A DNA stretch of 64,000 nt, taken from NCBI GenBank assembly GCA_947034885.2, contig OX344749.2, positions 35,149,182 to 35,213,181 on the forward strand, in the 5' to 3' direction. Below the pieces are notes generated by a model. The model ran no database searches and had not been told where the DNA came from. It worked only from the letters and a program-made list of their open reading frames with translations. Shown in pieces: positions 24,804 to 37,220 of this stretch (the stretch's first letter is position 1; each line of letters begins with the position of its first letter). Source of the DNA: Thuidium tamariscinum. Its lineage: Eukaryota > Streptophyta > Bryopsida > Hypnales > Thuidiaceae. Both the position numbers and the translations under genes were made by a program.

Positions 24804-27800
24804 AGGTAGGTACACCAAAAATCGCGCGGTGCCTGAAGGCGCCAGCTAGAAAGAGCCCTGAAATCCTTTTACATTTGGTGGAACTTGTCAGATTGCAGTA
24901 TTTGGCAGTTACTGACAGAAAAAGGGTATTTACTCATTAGTAATCTCATTTTAAAGTACATCATGAAATTGGTTTGAATGTTGGCTGCACAATTACCAGG
25001 GACTGAGGAGAAATGAACATGTGTTAAAAGAAGCTAAATTTCTGATGCATCCTGGGGATTAAGCAAAAATGATAGGACAATTTAAATGGTTTATAAAATT
25101 CCATACAAGACTAAAATGGTACACCTTCTTAATTATGGGAAGACCCTACACGGAAGTGTAGCCGGCGGTTTACCTCACCCAAGTAAATGTACACGTTATA
25201 GACAAGATATTGAAGAAATTATCTCAGGAATGGAAAGAAGACGAAGTTCTTCATTCGTGAACACAATCTGCAAGAGAGAGTGACGATTGCAGAGCTTAGA
25301 ATCAAGCATTTTGTCATTTCAGTGCATTTGTGGAAGTCGCTTCATTGTAGAAAGAAGGCAGAAAGAGCGTAGCTAGAGATGGCTGGTGAGAAGCAGAATT
25401 TGCATATGGAGAAGAGAGGCAGCAGTGACGACGGTAGTGTCCAAATTCTAGGTAGACGTATCATTCCCCGTCCAAAAGCTGTAGTGGGCGGAGTAGATTT
25501 AGTGGCATCAATTCGTGACAGAGAAGCTGCAGACAAATTTCATGACTTGCGGGTTCTGTGGTATAAAGATGGCGCACCAAGTGTACATGGACCTAGCTTC
25601 AGGAGTTTCAAAGATGGAGAACGCAAGGAAGTTTTACCCAAGCTTGAGCGACCTGATGTGCCGTACAACGCAGTGGAACATGCCAAGAAGAGTAGAGAAG
25701 GTATGGGCAGTCTGAACAATGATGCTGACTTCACAGTGGGTGATGGTGAGAAGTCAAAGAGGTACCTCCGACCACGACAGAAGAAACAGGAGCATCCCCA
25801 AGTGCAGCTGTGGCAGTTACAAAATGGCCAGAAGATGGACCAACCAAAACCCCACAGAAAAGTTGCTATCCACGAAGGAGCTCATACGCTGGACGGTGCT
25901 GAAGAGAATAGAGAGAGGCCAGCAGAGGCAGGTATGGAAAACATCCCTAAAGTAGCTAAGAAGGACTTGAAAAAAAATGGTAACTGGACTGATGCTCAGC
26001 TGAAGGCAGCTCTCAAAGTTATTGACAAAGGAGCAGGGATTTCTGCTGCTGCTAATTACTACCACATTCCTAGAACAAGTTTGAGAGGGCAGTTGCATGG
26101 TAGGACACTGTCTAGGAAGAGGGGAGGTCATACAGTGCTCTCAAGTACAAAAGAGGAGGAGCTCGTGCAATATTTATTGGACATGGCTGATAGAGGATTT
26201 CCAGTGACTTGACTGTCTCTACGAATTAAGGTAGCACTGCTGACACAAACACGGTGCACAGCTTTCAAGAATGACATCCCAGATAACGGGTGGGTAAGGT
26301 GGCTTCAAAAGAGGCATCCTGAAGTATCTCTAAGAAAAGCACAACCCCTATCTGTTGCAAGAGCGAAAGAACTATGTCCTAAGAATGTGCGGACACTCTA
26401 CAGTAATTTACAGGTTCTCTATGAGAGGAATGCTTACAGTGACAGCCACATTTGGAACGCGGACGAGAGTGGCGCACAAGCTGGCCAGAGTGGGGGGGCT
26501 AAGGTCTTAACAAGAACAGGTGTGAGAAATGTGGACATCATCACACCTAACGAACGTGAACATGTGACAGCACTGTCTTGCATAAATGCTGCAGGGGACA
26601 ACATCCCTAACTACTACATTTTTAAAGGGAAACAACACCTACAAGCACATATAGCAAAATGTGAAGACGGAGCTCGCATGGGGATGCAGGAGAATGCTTG
26701 GATGACTGCATTTTTATTTGACAAATGGCTGGATCATTTCGTGGCATATCTGGAAAGTCATGGAGGTGTATCATCTACTAATCGACATTTACTTATTGTA
26801 GATGGACACAACTCTCATGTTACTATACAGGTCATAGAGAAATGTAGATCTCGAGGGATTGATCTGGTACACTACCTTCTCACACATCTCATGAATTGCA
26901 ACCTCTGGATGTGAGTTGCTTTAAAACTTTAAAACTAGCCTTCCGCATCTATCGAGACATCTGGTGTCAGCGAAATAGAGGTGGAAAAGTGACTAAGCGT
27001 ATTCTAGGCGAATGGGTGTGACTTTCACTTAGAAGGGCTTTGACCTGCAATAACATCAAAAGCGGTTTTCGCACTACAGAGATTTTTCCTTAAAATAGTC
27101 ATGCCATGGACTCTAAGTTCGGACCTTCTAAGCTCTTGGTGGACATGCAAGATGATGACGATGAGGAGCAGCAATACAGGGAGATGAAGGAAAACGTTCT
27201 ACAAGAGCCAGACCTTCCTACAGTTGATGTTACATCTGTGGACTTCGAAGCTGATGGGAATGCTTCCCAGAATGACACAATCACTGAAGACAGTGAATGC
27301 AAGTATACCGAAAAACACAACGGCAGTGATGTCGCAAGCAGAGAGCCACCGGCAGAGGATGAGATGCAGCACTATCCCAACAGAAGATGCAACCATACAT
27401 TGACTACTCTGTCTCGTTATTGCTTACAGATGACAGTCACTTGGAGAAAGTTAAGGAACTCCAAGAGAAGCGGGAAGCTGCTGCGAAGGAGAAAGAAGCT
27501 AAGCGATTGGAGATGGAGGCCAAGCGGAAAGAGAGGGATGAACTGAAGAAACGGAAGGCACATGCGCTGCAAGTTAAAAACGACGAACGGGCTAATGAAA
27601 AACGTCTGAAGACCTATTACGACCAGCAAAAGAAGCTTGGGTGGGGAAACAAACTTCAAGAATTAGTACACAGCGGGCGCACTCTACCCTCTTCCATGTA
27701 CCATGCTCCATACTGCAGCAATGTTTCACCACTGTGCATCTGGAATCAGAGGGTGGCAGCTTTGAGACTAAAATTCAAGAGAGAAGGTAAGAATCCTAGA

Positions 27801-30487
27801 AGCGTTATTTCGTGCTCACCTTTGCCTTGGGTCACATAGAGGTTCAGTAATTACCTCGCACTGCAGTAGTGCTGAAGATAATGCTTTCACGCATGTCATA
27901 TGCGACACAGCACTTCTGATCACCTCTGGACAGCTTCAGCAGAGCTCTCTGTTACTGTTGTACCTTGAACCTGTGTATAATTAGGGTAGCAGCAGTGATC
28001 GCTTCTGCGATAGTATTCTACAGACTTCAACGTCAAAGCACTTGCACAGTTTTGTTGTGTATATTCGGTACATCTGTTTTAGGACTTACGGACTTCTATA
28101 AGATGCAGACAACTAATTAGTGCAACAATACAAGTTATAGTTACATGAGTCATATAAAAACACATGCCTACTCTTCAAATGCGGATCTTGATCATGAGAC
28201 AGAGCATGTGCTACTGTCTATCCAACACTTCTGTAAATGAAGGTGCAAATGGTAATAGACTTGTATTGGGAAGTAGACATATGGAGCAAGCTGCAGGTCT
28301 TCCAATTCAGATTTCTGTCCTCCATGAACATGACTACGAATGAGGAACTGAAGTACGACAACGTTGCAATGCTATTTCATGAACATCAGTCCTACACAGA
28401 AGAATTACACAATGCTTTCATCATGCACAGGAGATTATTTGGACAACAGCTTTCTCTTAAGAGAAGAACGCCCTCATCCGGCAATTCACTTGAGAACATT
28501 CCAATGCCTGGACTAGTCACGTGACACTGAAAACGGAGCAATGATTGCAAACTTGAACGTGCATGAAGATTGCACGACTACCATAGGCTATCCACTTCAT
28601 AAGTCTTCCTATTACATCAAAAGTGAACTGTATATGAAGATTGCAGGACTGCCAGACAAACGGACCATGCACAGTATTAGAGCTGCTATGGAATGAAGAA
28701 TTGACACGGAGCAGGCACGAGCGAAGTCACCGACGTCTGTTGGTTGACAAGCAGTTGCAGCCTGTGCAAAGACAGGAAATGTGTCACGGAGAAGACAAGC
28801 AGCGCTCATTGACGGACAAGAACTAACGCAGCAGGTTTTCATTCAACAAGCAACATGCTTTGAGAACTGAAGCACATGGTTGAATTGAAACTTACCGAGC
28901 AAGCGCCGGCAGCACACAAGCCTCACAGCCGACCACACCTCTATCATCGAGTACTGGATGATGCACTCGTGCTGTACCCCTGCCACTAAGAGCCCCGAAC
29001 TATGTCATTCACTGTCGCAGATGTACAGAAGAAAACGCTGAAAGAGAAGTGTAGCCAGACGCACACGAAGCGAAGCACTAAAGTGGGCAGAGCTTACCAA
29101 GGAGGGGGAGGAGGCCAACGCCCTCTTCTGTAACTCCACTGTAGATGAAGTCTGCCACGATCTCCTGTATTGCACAAACTCGAAATGAGCATCACTCACA
29201 GTGTCCATCACTTGCCTACCTGCTGCACAACATCGTCTACAGAGCAAAGAACTCAAACACCGAAAATAGCCACAACCTTTCAGCGCGGCAGTTGCATGAT
29301 TCAAGGCTGACTTTCATTAAGAAACAAAGAAAAAAAAGACAAACATGAACTGCCTCAGTGGAAAACCCTAAAGCGCTCCGCATTGCTCGCCTCTTCTCCA
29401 AATCAAGCAGTATGAGCGACTCACTAAGTACAGGCAACAGAAACTCCTGGGATACAAAACGACGATGAGAACGCATGAGCGGCGGACTTACGATGCAGGG
29501 GGAGAAACTGAGTCGGCAGCACAAGCAGGCGCCGCGGATGAAATGCCTCCCGCCGCAGCGACCGTCCTCCAAAACGCCGCACACCCTCCTCACAGACACT
29601 GCGGCGCTGGCGTAAACCCTAACTTTGGAATGGGCTATCGAGCAGACTGCCGCCGGATATCCTTGTCGTCAAGGGCCCTCCTCACATTCGAATACAGCCT
29701 TTGCAGCGCGGAATTCCATGGGAAAACAAGAGCATGAAGGACGAACTCAGTGCTCGTAGGTGATGAACTTCGCTTGCGGAAAAGCAAGCGCCCAAAGAAG
29801 GCACAGCAGGCCCCACAACAAGGAGCGCTACCTCCGAAATGCGACCGCCGTTCCTGAAGACTGCTTTTATTCATGAGCATTTTCAAATGCGGTAGAGTCA
29901 GGATGCGCGCGAAGCTCAAACGAACGGACAGAACTACCAGTCATCCTCGTATGTCATCGGATTCGCTCTCTCCATTCGAATGTCGACATTGGAAACGGTT
30001 CTTTCTGTGATGTGCATTCATGGGCACTTCCGTCAGGGTTCTCAGGAGAGCGCAAAACGGCACTCTCTGAACATTTTTTGACACATGCGACGGCGCTTTC
30101 AAGACATCTAAGCCGCTTTACAACTCGATGAAGAAGACGACTCCAACTGTAACAAGCTTTTCTCCTGCCAGTTGTCGTCTGCAGCACTGACCTTACTGAA
30201 AGTACTTTAAACAGCTCCTACCTTGCTGTCAGTCGCTCTTGCCACATGTAACATACGACTACTTCAATGACGCTGCTCCATTTCAGGGCAGCCTACGAGC
30301 ACTTTCAGTCACTCTACTATCTCAACTTTCTGACCCTACTGCACTGTCATTTTTTGAAAATTCAAAAAAACTTCTGCACTTCCATTCTCTGCCTGCTCTC
30401 CTCTTTCACCACTTCCATTCAGTTTTCACTGTACAGCTTCTTAAATACCCTAAGCCCAATTCCTGGAGCTTTTGGGTGCACCCACCT
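24804..30487 (+). mobile_element. Pogo/Tigger-like DNA transposon, 5.7 kb, inactive
   Basis: The left end, AGGTAGGTACACCAAAAA at 24804, and the right end, whose complement begins AGGTGGGTGCACCCAAAAGC, form an imperfect terminal inverted repeat. TA flanks both sides (24802-24803 and 30488-30489), as in the Tc1/mariner superfamily. The transposase remnant lies at 25379-27839. The remaining 2.6 kb to the right end is less AT-rich than its surroundings and contains several short reading frames I do not recognise (for example plus strand 28237-28524). Similar but shorter TIR elements occur at 33525-33796 and 52244-52516. Confidence 0.8.
25379..27839 (+). pseudogene. Tigger-like transposase, broken by stops and frameshifts
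   Basis: The frame opens MAGEKQNLHMEKRG. Residues about 200-245 form a pipsqueak/CENP-B type helix-turn-helix (GNWTDAQLKAALKVIDKGAG). A DDE_1 endonuclease core follows, with the first acidic residue in NADESG (Asp codon at 26462), the second in IVDGHNSH (26799-26801) and the third in QPLDVSCF (26908-26910). The C-terminal tail is a Lys/Glu-rich coiled coil ending about 27700. Such proteins cut and paste DNA at TA sites. Damage seen: an in-frame TGA at 26210-26212, a frameshift near 26870, TGA at about 27019, TAA at about 27091, and another frame change near 27390. The element cannot make a full protein, so it is a relic. Confidence 0.85.
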
Positions 30488-31460
30488 TAATATCAAATTG
30501 GAAGCTCTCGTCACATTCCCATGCATGGCAATTCACAAAAAACTACTCTATAATATGATGTAAGTAATGGCCAACGAATAAAAGTAGAATTTAGTTAGCA
30601 ATTATTCATGGACTATTTTCATCCTCAAGGTTTTGAAAAATATAGTCTTGAATCAACAATTTTACAACTTTGTAAGTTTCATCGACATTTTTACAACTTC
30701 TTAAGTTATAGGCTTTATGAAATGTCTATGATTTTTTGAATTTATTTATTTATTTAGATATTATTTTCTATATGTTCCTAAAGTTTGTTAATTTTTAGAA
30801 TTAGGGGACTTACTAAAAGGAGCCCTTTCAAAAGCTTTTCATACTTACTAAAATATAAAAATGTAGCAAAAAAATCAAATTTTAGTACTAGAATTCATTC
30901 ATCTACATGTAAAGGAAAACAAAAATATCTATTTAACCCTTGAATGCCGCTATAGACGTTTAGCATCTTTTGAATGATAAAGAATCTTTCCTTCCACGAT
31001 TGAAATACAACTTTTCATCTTTGGTATTGGAGGTGGAAAGGGAAGATCTTCTACAATACTTTGACTTCCAATGAATATATTTGGCTTTTTCAAAGTAGAT
31101 GATGTCATACAATATCAAAATGCATGATTTCCACAGCCACCGGTCCGTCCTTCAAGGATTTATTCATAAATTTAAAATTAATTTTTAATCCTTTAATATA
31201 TAATTAAAATACAAAAACTAAAAAAAAATGACACTTTGATTCTATATTTAGATTTTTCAATAAATTGAATCTAAAAATAATGTCATAATGCAAAATCTAC
31301 TATACATGTAATAAATCTCACCTTCTATACCACATCTTCCCTACTTATTTGTGATTTGATTCACTTTCAACTTATAACTGTTATAAGGTTGAAGCACCTA
31401 TAATAGATCACATCCAATAGCCAAGCTATAGGAGTTTAGTATTTACAATCAAGGCTTGGA
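30488..31460. other. AT-rich intergenic DNA, no gene seen
   Basis: I see no coding signal. At 30937 a CCCTTGAATGCCGC sequence directly follows TTAA and resembles the ends of the TTAA family, but I found no partner end. A stretch near 31050 (GATCTTCTACAATACTTTG) recurs near 55310. Confidence 0.45.
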
Positions 31461-32536
31461 GGATCATTGCAAGAAACACTAAGTATTTTGTAAACACTTT
31501 GGCCGTACGACATATGAATTTTCAGGATTACTTTAAAAATAGAAAAAAAAATTTAATATGAAAAATATGTTTAATGTATATTCTTTTAAGAAAGTATCCT
31601 AAAAAGGAAAAGTGTAGAGAAAGTCTCTAAGTAGGTGAACTAGAAAAGTGCAAAATCTCATGAAAATAGGCACTTTGACATTTTTATTTGTAAAAAATAG
31701 GAAAAGGAACTTTTTGAAAAATTAAAAATTGGCCATTTGGAAAAAGTTTAGGATGACAAGATTTCACCAAAAGAATAATCTAAAAACCATCTTCAATCTT
31801 TAAAAATTGTGTGTAATGCATAAGAGGAGTTTTAGGCTTTTGGAAGACTGTTTTAGGGTTGTTTCCTGAAACTGTTCCCACTACTGTAGACCAGCCTCTA
31901 TTGGTCTAAATTTTTGAATTTTGAAAAAATAATTCTAAAATTTCTAAAATTTCTAAATGTATAAAAAATAAGAAAATGATTTAAAAAAATTTCCCATTCT
32001 TTTTTTCCATTTAATAATTAATTAGTGAGTCAATTAATTAATATTATATGATGTGGCAATTGCCCAACCAGGTTAACTTGCTAATGTGGTAAAGTTTCCA
32101 ATGTTCCCATAGAGTTCCTAGTGTTTGGAAACTCAGAGTCTTCTAAAATGGCTAGAAAGTTTCTTAAATGAGAGTATTGTTTATACTTTGTGGTGGACTT
32201 AAAATAATAAATTTTCAAATTTTCTTTGGTAGACACATGATTCCCTACTATGCAAATAGACTATGAAATTTTGAACTTTAGATCATTAAATTTGGGGACT
32301 CCTAACATAGTAAAACCCCTAAAACTACTATTTGTGACAAATTAGCTAAATTAAAAGTAAAATATAAAATTGTTTTTTAAAATATTCAAAAATAAGGTAT
32401 CTGATTAACATAAAATTAGGCATCTCTAATAAAAGTTTCAAATTTATAGGGTTCATACTTCAAAAGTTATAGCAAGAAACAAGAATGTCACTTCAATCAT
32501 GATTTGAAATAGGACTGGTGTTTCTTGCAATGTCCC
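31461..32536. mobile_element. MITE of the GGGTSATTGCAAGAAACA family, 1.08 kb
   Basis: It begins GGATCATTGCAAGAAACACT and ends with the complement of GGGACATTGCAAGAAACACC. The 4-base flanks are TGGA and TAGA, three of four matching. Its left half matches the left part of the element at 16677, including CTCTAAGTAGG. It has no coding capacity. Confidence 0.7.
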
Positions 32537-33524
32537 TAGAATGATTTTTTTTTTTTTTTTTGAGGTTGGGTTTAACAAGGTTATGACACATGTTCTAAAT
32601 TAGTGACCAAGAAAATAGGAGGTAGTGAGCAAGACAATAATTCTTGAATGATTGGAATTAGAAAACTCTAGACATTGGCTATTGGTTGAGAGTACTTTTC
32701 CTAGTACTTTTTGGCTCCTAAAATTAATAGTAAATTAAATTTTGGGAATTAAATTCTGAAAAATTTTAGAATCTCCATGTATCCTATCTATCTACTTATG
32801 AAACTGAATTTCCACCACCTCATATTGCACAATCTGCTCCAAAATTGCTTAAACGATTGATTGTTGGTGCCTCAATCTTAGTTGGTGGTTATTTTAAAAT
32901 AGTTTTGAGAGAGGGGTTCTAAATTCCTATTTAATCTTTTGCAATAAAATATTTTTTCAATTTAAATCAACAAATTAACTTATTGAGTGAAGCAAATTTA
33001 CTTGGTCAATGCTTTGGAGTGTTACGTAGCTCTTAATGAGCTTTAAGGGAGCCAACCTCTTTCCAATCACCTCCCCTCCATTTTCAAAGCCACGTAGGTT
33101 GTTCTATTTTTCAAGTAGAGGAAGTGGGAGTAACTTACCCATTATAATGCATTATGAATTGTTGATTTCCTTTGGATTTCTTGACCACCCTATGGTCAAA
33201 AGTAGTCATAATTATATGTCAAGAATAGGTTGCATAGAATCTTAATGAAAGAAATTTATTGTATTTTCGATTTCGGGCAGGAAAATATGAAAAAATTTCA
33301 AATCCTTCTCAAATATACTTCTCCATACAGGAATAATCCGTCACTCCACCCCACTCCACCAGGAGCTAAGCTTAGGTGATAGGAGACGGGTTGTAAGCCG
33401 CTTCTAAATTCTAATTCAAAGTTTTTTTTGTTTTTTTTCTCATTTCCATTGGGAAAAGGAAACAATACTCTAATCCAAAGTTTCAGTACCATGCAGTGGT
33501 CTCTCCATGTGTTAAAAAAGTTTC

Positions 33525-33796
33525 AGTAGGTACACCCAAAATGGCACCTGACCTTAAAGCGCCCTGTACAACATGCATACATTTTCAAAATCAGTCATGT
33601 ACCCAGAATGTAGATGGCGCTTTCAGAAACACACTTTGACTGTTAATAACTTTTGCATACGGTATCCAAATCCACTGTTCTTTGGTGCGTTGGAACATGC
33701 TTTCACTCACCAACAAGACTGTAAGAAAATCTGAACAACATAATAACAGGAACTAGGCACAGTATGAAAAACTGACGCTTTTGGGTGTACCTACCT
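33525..33796. mobile_element. 272-bp MITE with pogo/Tigger-type ends
   Basis: The right end complement reads AGGTAGGTACACCCAAAAGC and is followed by TA (33797-33798). The left end GTAGGTACACCCAAAA has lost a base or two. The interior (GTAGATGGCGC, TAATAACTTTTGCATAC, GTGCGTTGGAACATGC) matches the MITE at 52244-52516 closely. It is probably a non-autonomous relative of the 24804-30487 transposon. Confidence 0.8.
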
Positions 33797-33939
33797 TATA
33801 TGAAAAAGTGGAGGAGCTCGCCAACCATACACGTCAGTTGCATTGTATCTGGAAAAGCAAACAAATGTCACAACACCCACGGTGAACCATACAGACTTCT
33901 TTCTTTTCTTCTTTTCTTAAACTAATGAAACCAGAATTT

Positions 33940-34503
33940 TATTTTTTAAACAAATGGGAGACCCATTGCATTAAAAAGAGAAAGAATACTAAGACCAGAC
34001 AAACAAGCCTGGTCAGGAAAAGAGACAAGAGAGCACTTGGCATCAGAGCCAAAGACCACCCCTACAAAAACGTACATTTTCGAGGATGAACGGTGTTCCA
34101 AAGAATCTCATCCCCTTCTAATCTACTACTCCCTCTGTCCTACTAAAAGCTTCCTAATTAGGCTGATTTACAATCTTTGCAGGAAGAATTTGGGAAGCTT
34201 TTAGTGGGACAAAGGGAGTAGCAAGGATAGGTGATTGAAGCCAAAATTAATGTCTCAAACTTCGTGCAAATGTTGGCCACCAAATGAGGATGGAATCTAG
34301 CTACACTTTGGGCTTTCATTAGGGCAACTCTCCTGGGGTCTAGTAGCTACCCATAGTGTTTTGTGAATAATGTCTCGAGGCCAAGAAGAATTAGCAAAGA
34401 CTAGATTATTATGAGCTATCCAAATAATCCAAAGTACTTGGCTTCAAAGCAAGGGCCATATAAGCCGGAGATTATTGAGTCTCCATGGGATTGGGTCGCC
34501 AAA
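33940..34503 (-). pseudogene. LINE relic: end of ORF2 (zf-RVT region) and 3' UTR
   Basis: On the minus strand, 34503-34297 reads 69 codons with one internal stop and contains PWRLNNLRLIWPLL and WIIWIAHNNLVFAN. This is the pattern of the C-terminal zinc-binding region that follows reverse transcriptase in plant LINE elements. It is followed by a T-rich 3' UTR-like stretch with CTTTTTAATGCAATGGGTC, like plant LINE 3' ends, finishing near 33940. A 90-bp MITE (34129-34218) sits inside it. The rest of the LINE is absent. Confidence 0.6.
34129..34218. mobile_element. Stowaway-like MITE, 90 bp
   Basis: It starts CTCCCTCTGTCCTACTAAAA and ends with the near-complement ...TTTTAGTGGGACAAAGGGAG. TA flanks both sides (34127-34128 and 34219-34220). 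CTCCCTCYGTCC ends and TA duplication define Stowaway MITEs of the Tc1/mariner group. It is inserted in the LINE relic, so it is younger. Confidence 0.85.
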
Positions 34504-34998
34504 GATACATTACGTAAATGTTAAATGAAAGTGTGGGCCCAAAACTCATTGAATACCTCTAAGATGATGTAGAATTGACTTGGCATAGTCCTAGACCACT
34601 TGCACTTGGGGGCGACCGTAGAATATGTGAAATGGAGTTTCAAAATTTCATTTCCAGAAAATCATCAAATGAATTGAATTTACCATTTTTTAAAGAAGGG
34701 CAAAATATCATACCGGGGTGAAATGACCCGTGGCTTGCTCATCCCCTAGGGAAAACAGTGAAATTTTTTGAATTTTTTGCTTATGGTGAAATTTGCAAAT
34801 TTAAATTCATGTTTCCAATTAAAAGTCTCAAATTAACTACACAAGGTGCACCAAAAAAAAATTTCAAGTACAAAATAGGGTGTCATTTTATTTACCTGCA
34901 TCCTTGGAATGACTTAGAATGATTTAGGGAGGATGAGCAAAGAATTAGCTCATCTGATCAAATTTCATCAAATGTCGATGAAATTGGCAGCACATTAA

Positions 34999-35805
34999 CC
35001 TCTAAGTGCCTAAGTCTTGGCAAGTGTATTTTTCTTATAAAAAAAGCATTGGCTTCTAGTAATCTTCAATGAAGCAAATTTTTCTTTTTTAAGAATCCAA
35101 CCACATAGATGTTTTAAGAGCTTGCATATTAGTCTATAAACCAATTTTAAGTGCAAAATTGCAAAGGAGTTGTGAGATTATAACAAGAAAAAAAAAAAAA
35201 TTCTATTTTTAGTATGTTGCCTCTCCCTACAATGTTTTAGAAATTTGTATATTAAATATTTTTGGGATTGATGGTGACATGAATAAATACAAAGTGTTAG
35301 CACACTAAAATGTACTTTCAAAAAACTTAATTTCACTTGAAAAGCTATCAAATTTATTGCACAATTTACCTTGCAATTGTGGTAATACAAATTTTTTTTA
35401 ATAACTAAAAATCGCAAAAAACTTCAAATCAACACTTTCATGTTGAAATTTTCAATGGTGAAAATCATAAAAATACTAACTCTTTCTACTAGGAACATTT
35501 TCAAAATATTTGAATAAGTACAATTTCTTAGATCTCAAATCAAGTGAAATTGGCAAGTTGTGCATTAGAGCGCAAAATGAACTAAAATTGGCAAGCTTTA
35601 CTCTCCACTAATGTTTACATACCTTTGAAGACCCTTAAATAATCATATATTTACTTTTTTTCTGTGAAAAATGAAAGTTTTCAACAATTAACACTAAAAA
35701 CTGCTCAAAAAAAATTTCAAAATAGTGAAAGAAAATTAATTGCCCATTCAAATTTGAGCTGAAATTTTCTGTATGACCATATATGGTTGCTCAAGCAATT
35801 AGGGG
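34999..35805. mobile_element. TTAA-flanked element, 807 bp, diverged
   Basis: The left end CCTCTAAGTGCCTAAG and right end complement CCCCTAATTGCTTGAG match at most positions. TTAA flanks both ends (34995-34998 and 35806-35809). The termini fit a CCCCTAAAYGCCCAAG consensus shared with the elements at 3731 and 52681. It has no coding capacity. Confidence 0.65.
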
Positions 35806-36111
35806 TTAAGTTATACTTGTTTCACAAAGTTGGATCAATAGGGTAAAATTTGCATTTTGTAATGATAAATAAACAAAAACAAAAAACCTTGTTTTATACC
35901 ATGTTTAGGGTATGTTCATCTTAAGATATCCTCGTTAATTTGGGGCCTTTTATTGCAAATATGACTTCCAAATCTACAAATTTTATCATATGTGAATATA
36001 AAAAATTTGAGTGTTTTTTCTTAAAGTAAATCCAACCTCATAATTCTACTTCATGGTTGGAAATGGGAGTTAGTGCCAATTTTGAGTGCATAGTGAGGCA
36101 GTGACTGCCTC

Positions 36112-36160
36112 TTTTGAGCTCATTGTCATTGTGACAAACTATGTCACAATGAGCTCAAAA
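36112..36160. repeat. Perfect hairpin, 15-bp arms
   Basis: TTTTGAGCTCATTGT at 36112-36126 is the exact complement of 36146-36160, with a 19-base loop that itself repeats part of the stem. A related inverted motif (GTCACATTGTGACATAGTGAC) lies near 36710. It may be the end of an undefined element. Confidence 0.7.
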
Positions 36161-36399
36161 ACTAAAAAAATTTAAAATTAAAAAAATAAATTTGCACCTC
36201 CCCCTCAACCCCTCCCAATCTGATTTAATGATTTAAACATTAAATTTTAAATATTAATATTTTCAAGCCCCCTCCCCTCCCAAATTGTTATAAATATTCA
36301 ATTTTCAATTTTCAAATTTTTTTAATTTGTAAATCCCCCCTCCCCCCACCCCCTCTTATAATTCTCAGAGGGTGGGGTTGGAGACAAAGGATATGGGAT

Positions 36400-36590
36400 A
36401 AAGGATTCAGTATACAATATTTTGTATTTGTATATCCGTATATCATATTTGTATTCATCATATCTGTATTCAGTACTAGTATCCGTATTCTGTATTAGTA
36501 CTTTGTATCCATATACAGTATACATATACTGTATCCGTATTCAATTTCCGTATTCAGTATTTGTATCGGTATGCGATATCAGTATCTGAT
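36400..36590. repeat. Degenerate GTATNN array
   Basis: The sequence is a run of six-base units such as GTATTC, GTATCC and GTATAT with drift. A looser version (TTTGTATTTTTGTAT) continues at about 36965-37060. It looks like an old hexanucleotide microsatellite. Confidence 0.7.
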
Positions 36591-37198
36591 GGTTGTTGAT
36601 TTTTCGTGGAGGGGGGTTGGGATTTTCTTAATTCAAATCCAACGGCTACTGATTTTTTTGATGAGGGGGGGTGGGAAAATTAATCACATCACAGTGACTG
36701 ACTCTTTTCGTCACATTGTGACATAGTGACAAAAGGTGAGCTTTCAATTAATTATTGATTAATTTTTAAGTAAATATATTGGTTGTACACATGGCATATA
36801 TTGATTGAACATCAAATTTAATTAAAGACAATACCCTAACCATGAACTAATGTCAAAGCTTTAGCATTAGACGGTACACTTTGAGTTTGTGAGGTTTGTG
36901 AAGTTACCCCCCCTCTCCCTAAACTTCAAAATTTGATCTCAAGAAAATACAATATGGGTTAATGCTTTGTATTTTTGTATCGATATTGTATAATGATATT
37001 TGTATTTGTATTTTTGTAATTATACCTATATTTGTATTCATATTTTTGTGAATGTGACCATGTTTGTATGTACACATATACATATCTATAATTAGTATTC
37101 ATGAGTTGTGTATGTACTAATTGTATTTCAATCAATGAGAAGGAAAAGGGGTGCTTAATTTCTTCCCAAATTAATCAATGGTTGTCTTTTTCCATGCC

Positions 37199-37220
37199 GG
37201 GAGGGGAGGGGGAGGGGGGG
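37199..37220 (+). other. Candidate G-quadruplex tract
   Basis: Four G runs of 3, 4, 5 and 7 bases are separated by single A residues, a canonical pattern for a G-quadruplex. The surroundings (36.2-37.0 kb) have several C-rich runs on the same strand. Folding and function are unproven. Confidence 0.6.

Noticed and set aside
28900-29740. Several open frames with Arg/Ser-rich products on both strands
   Set aside because: They overlap each other on opposite strands inside the Tigger-like element's tail and show no domain; they result from less AT-rich composition.
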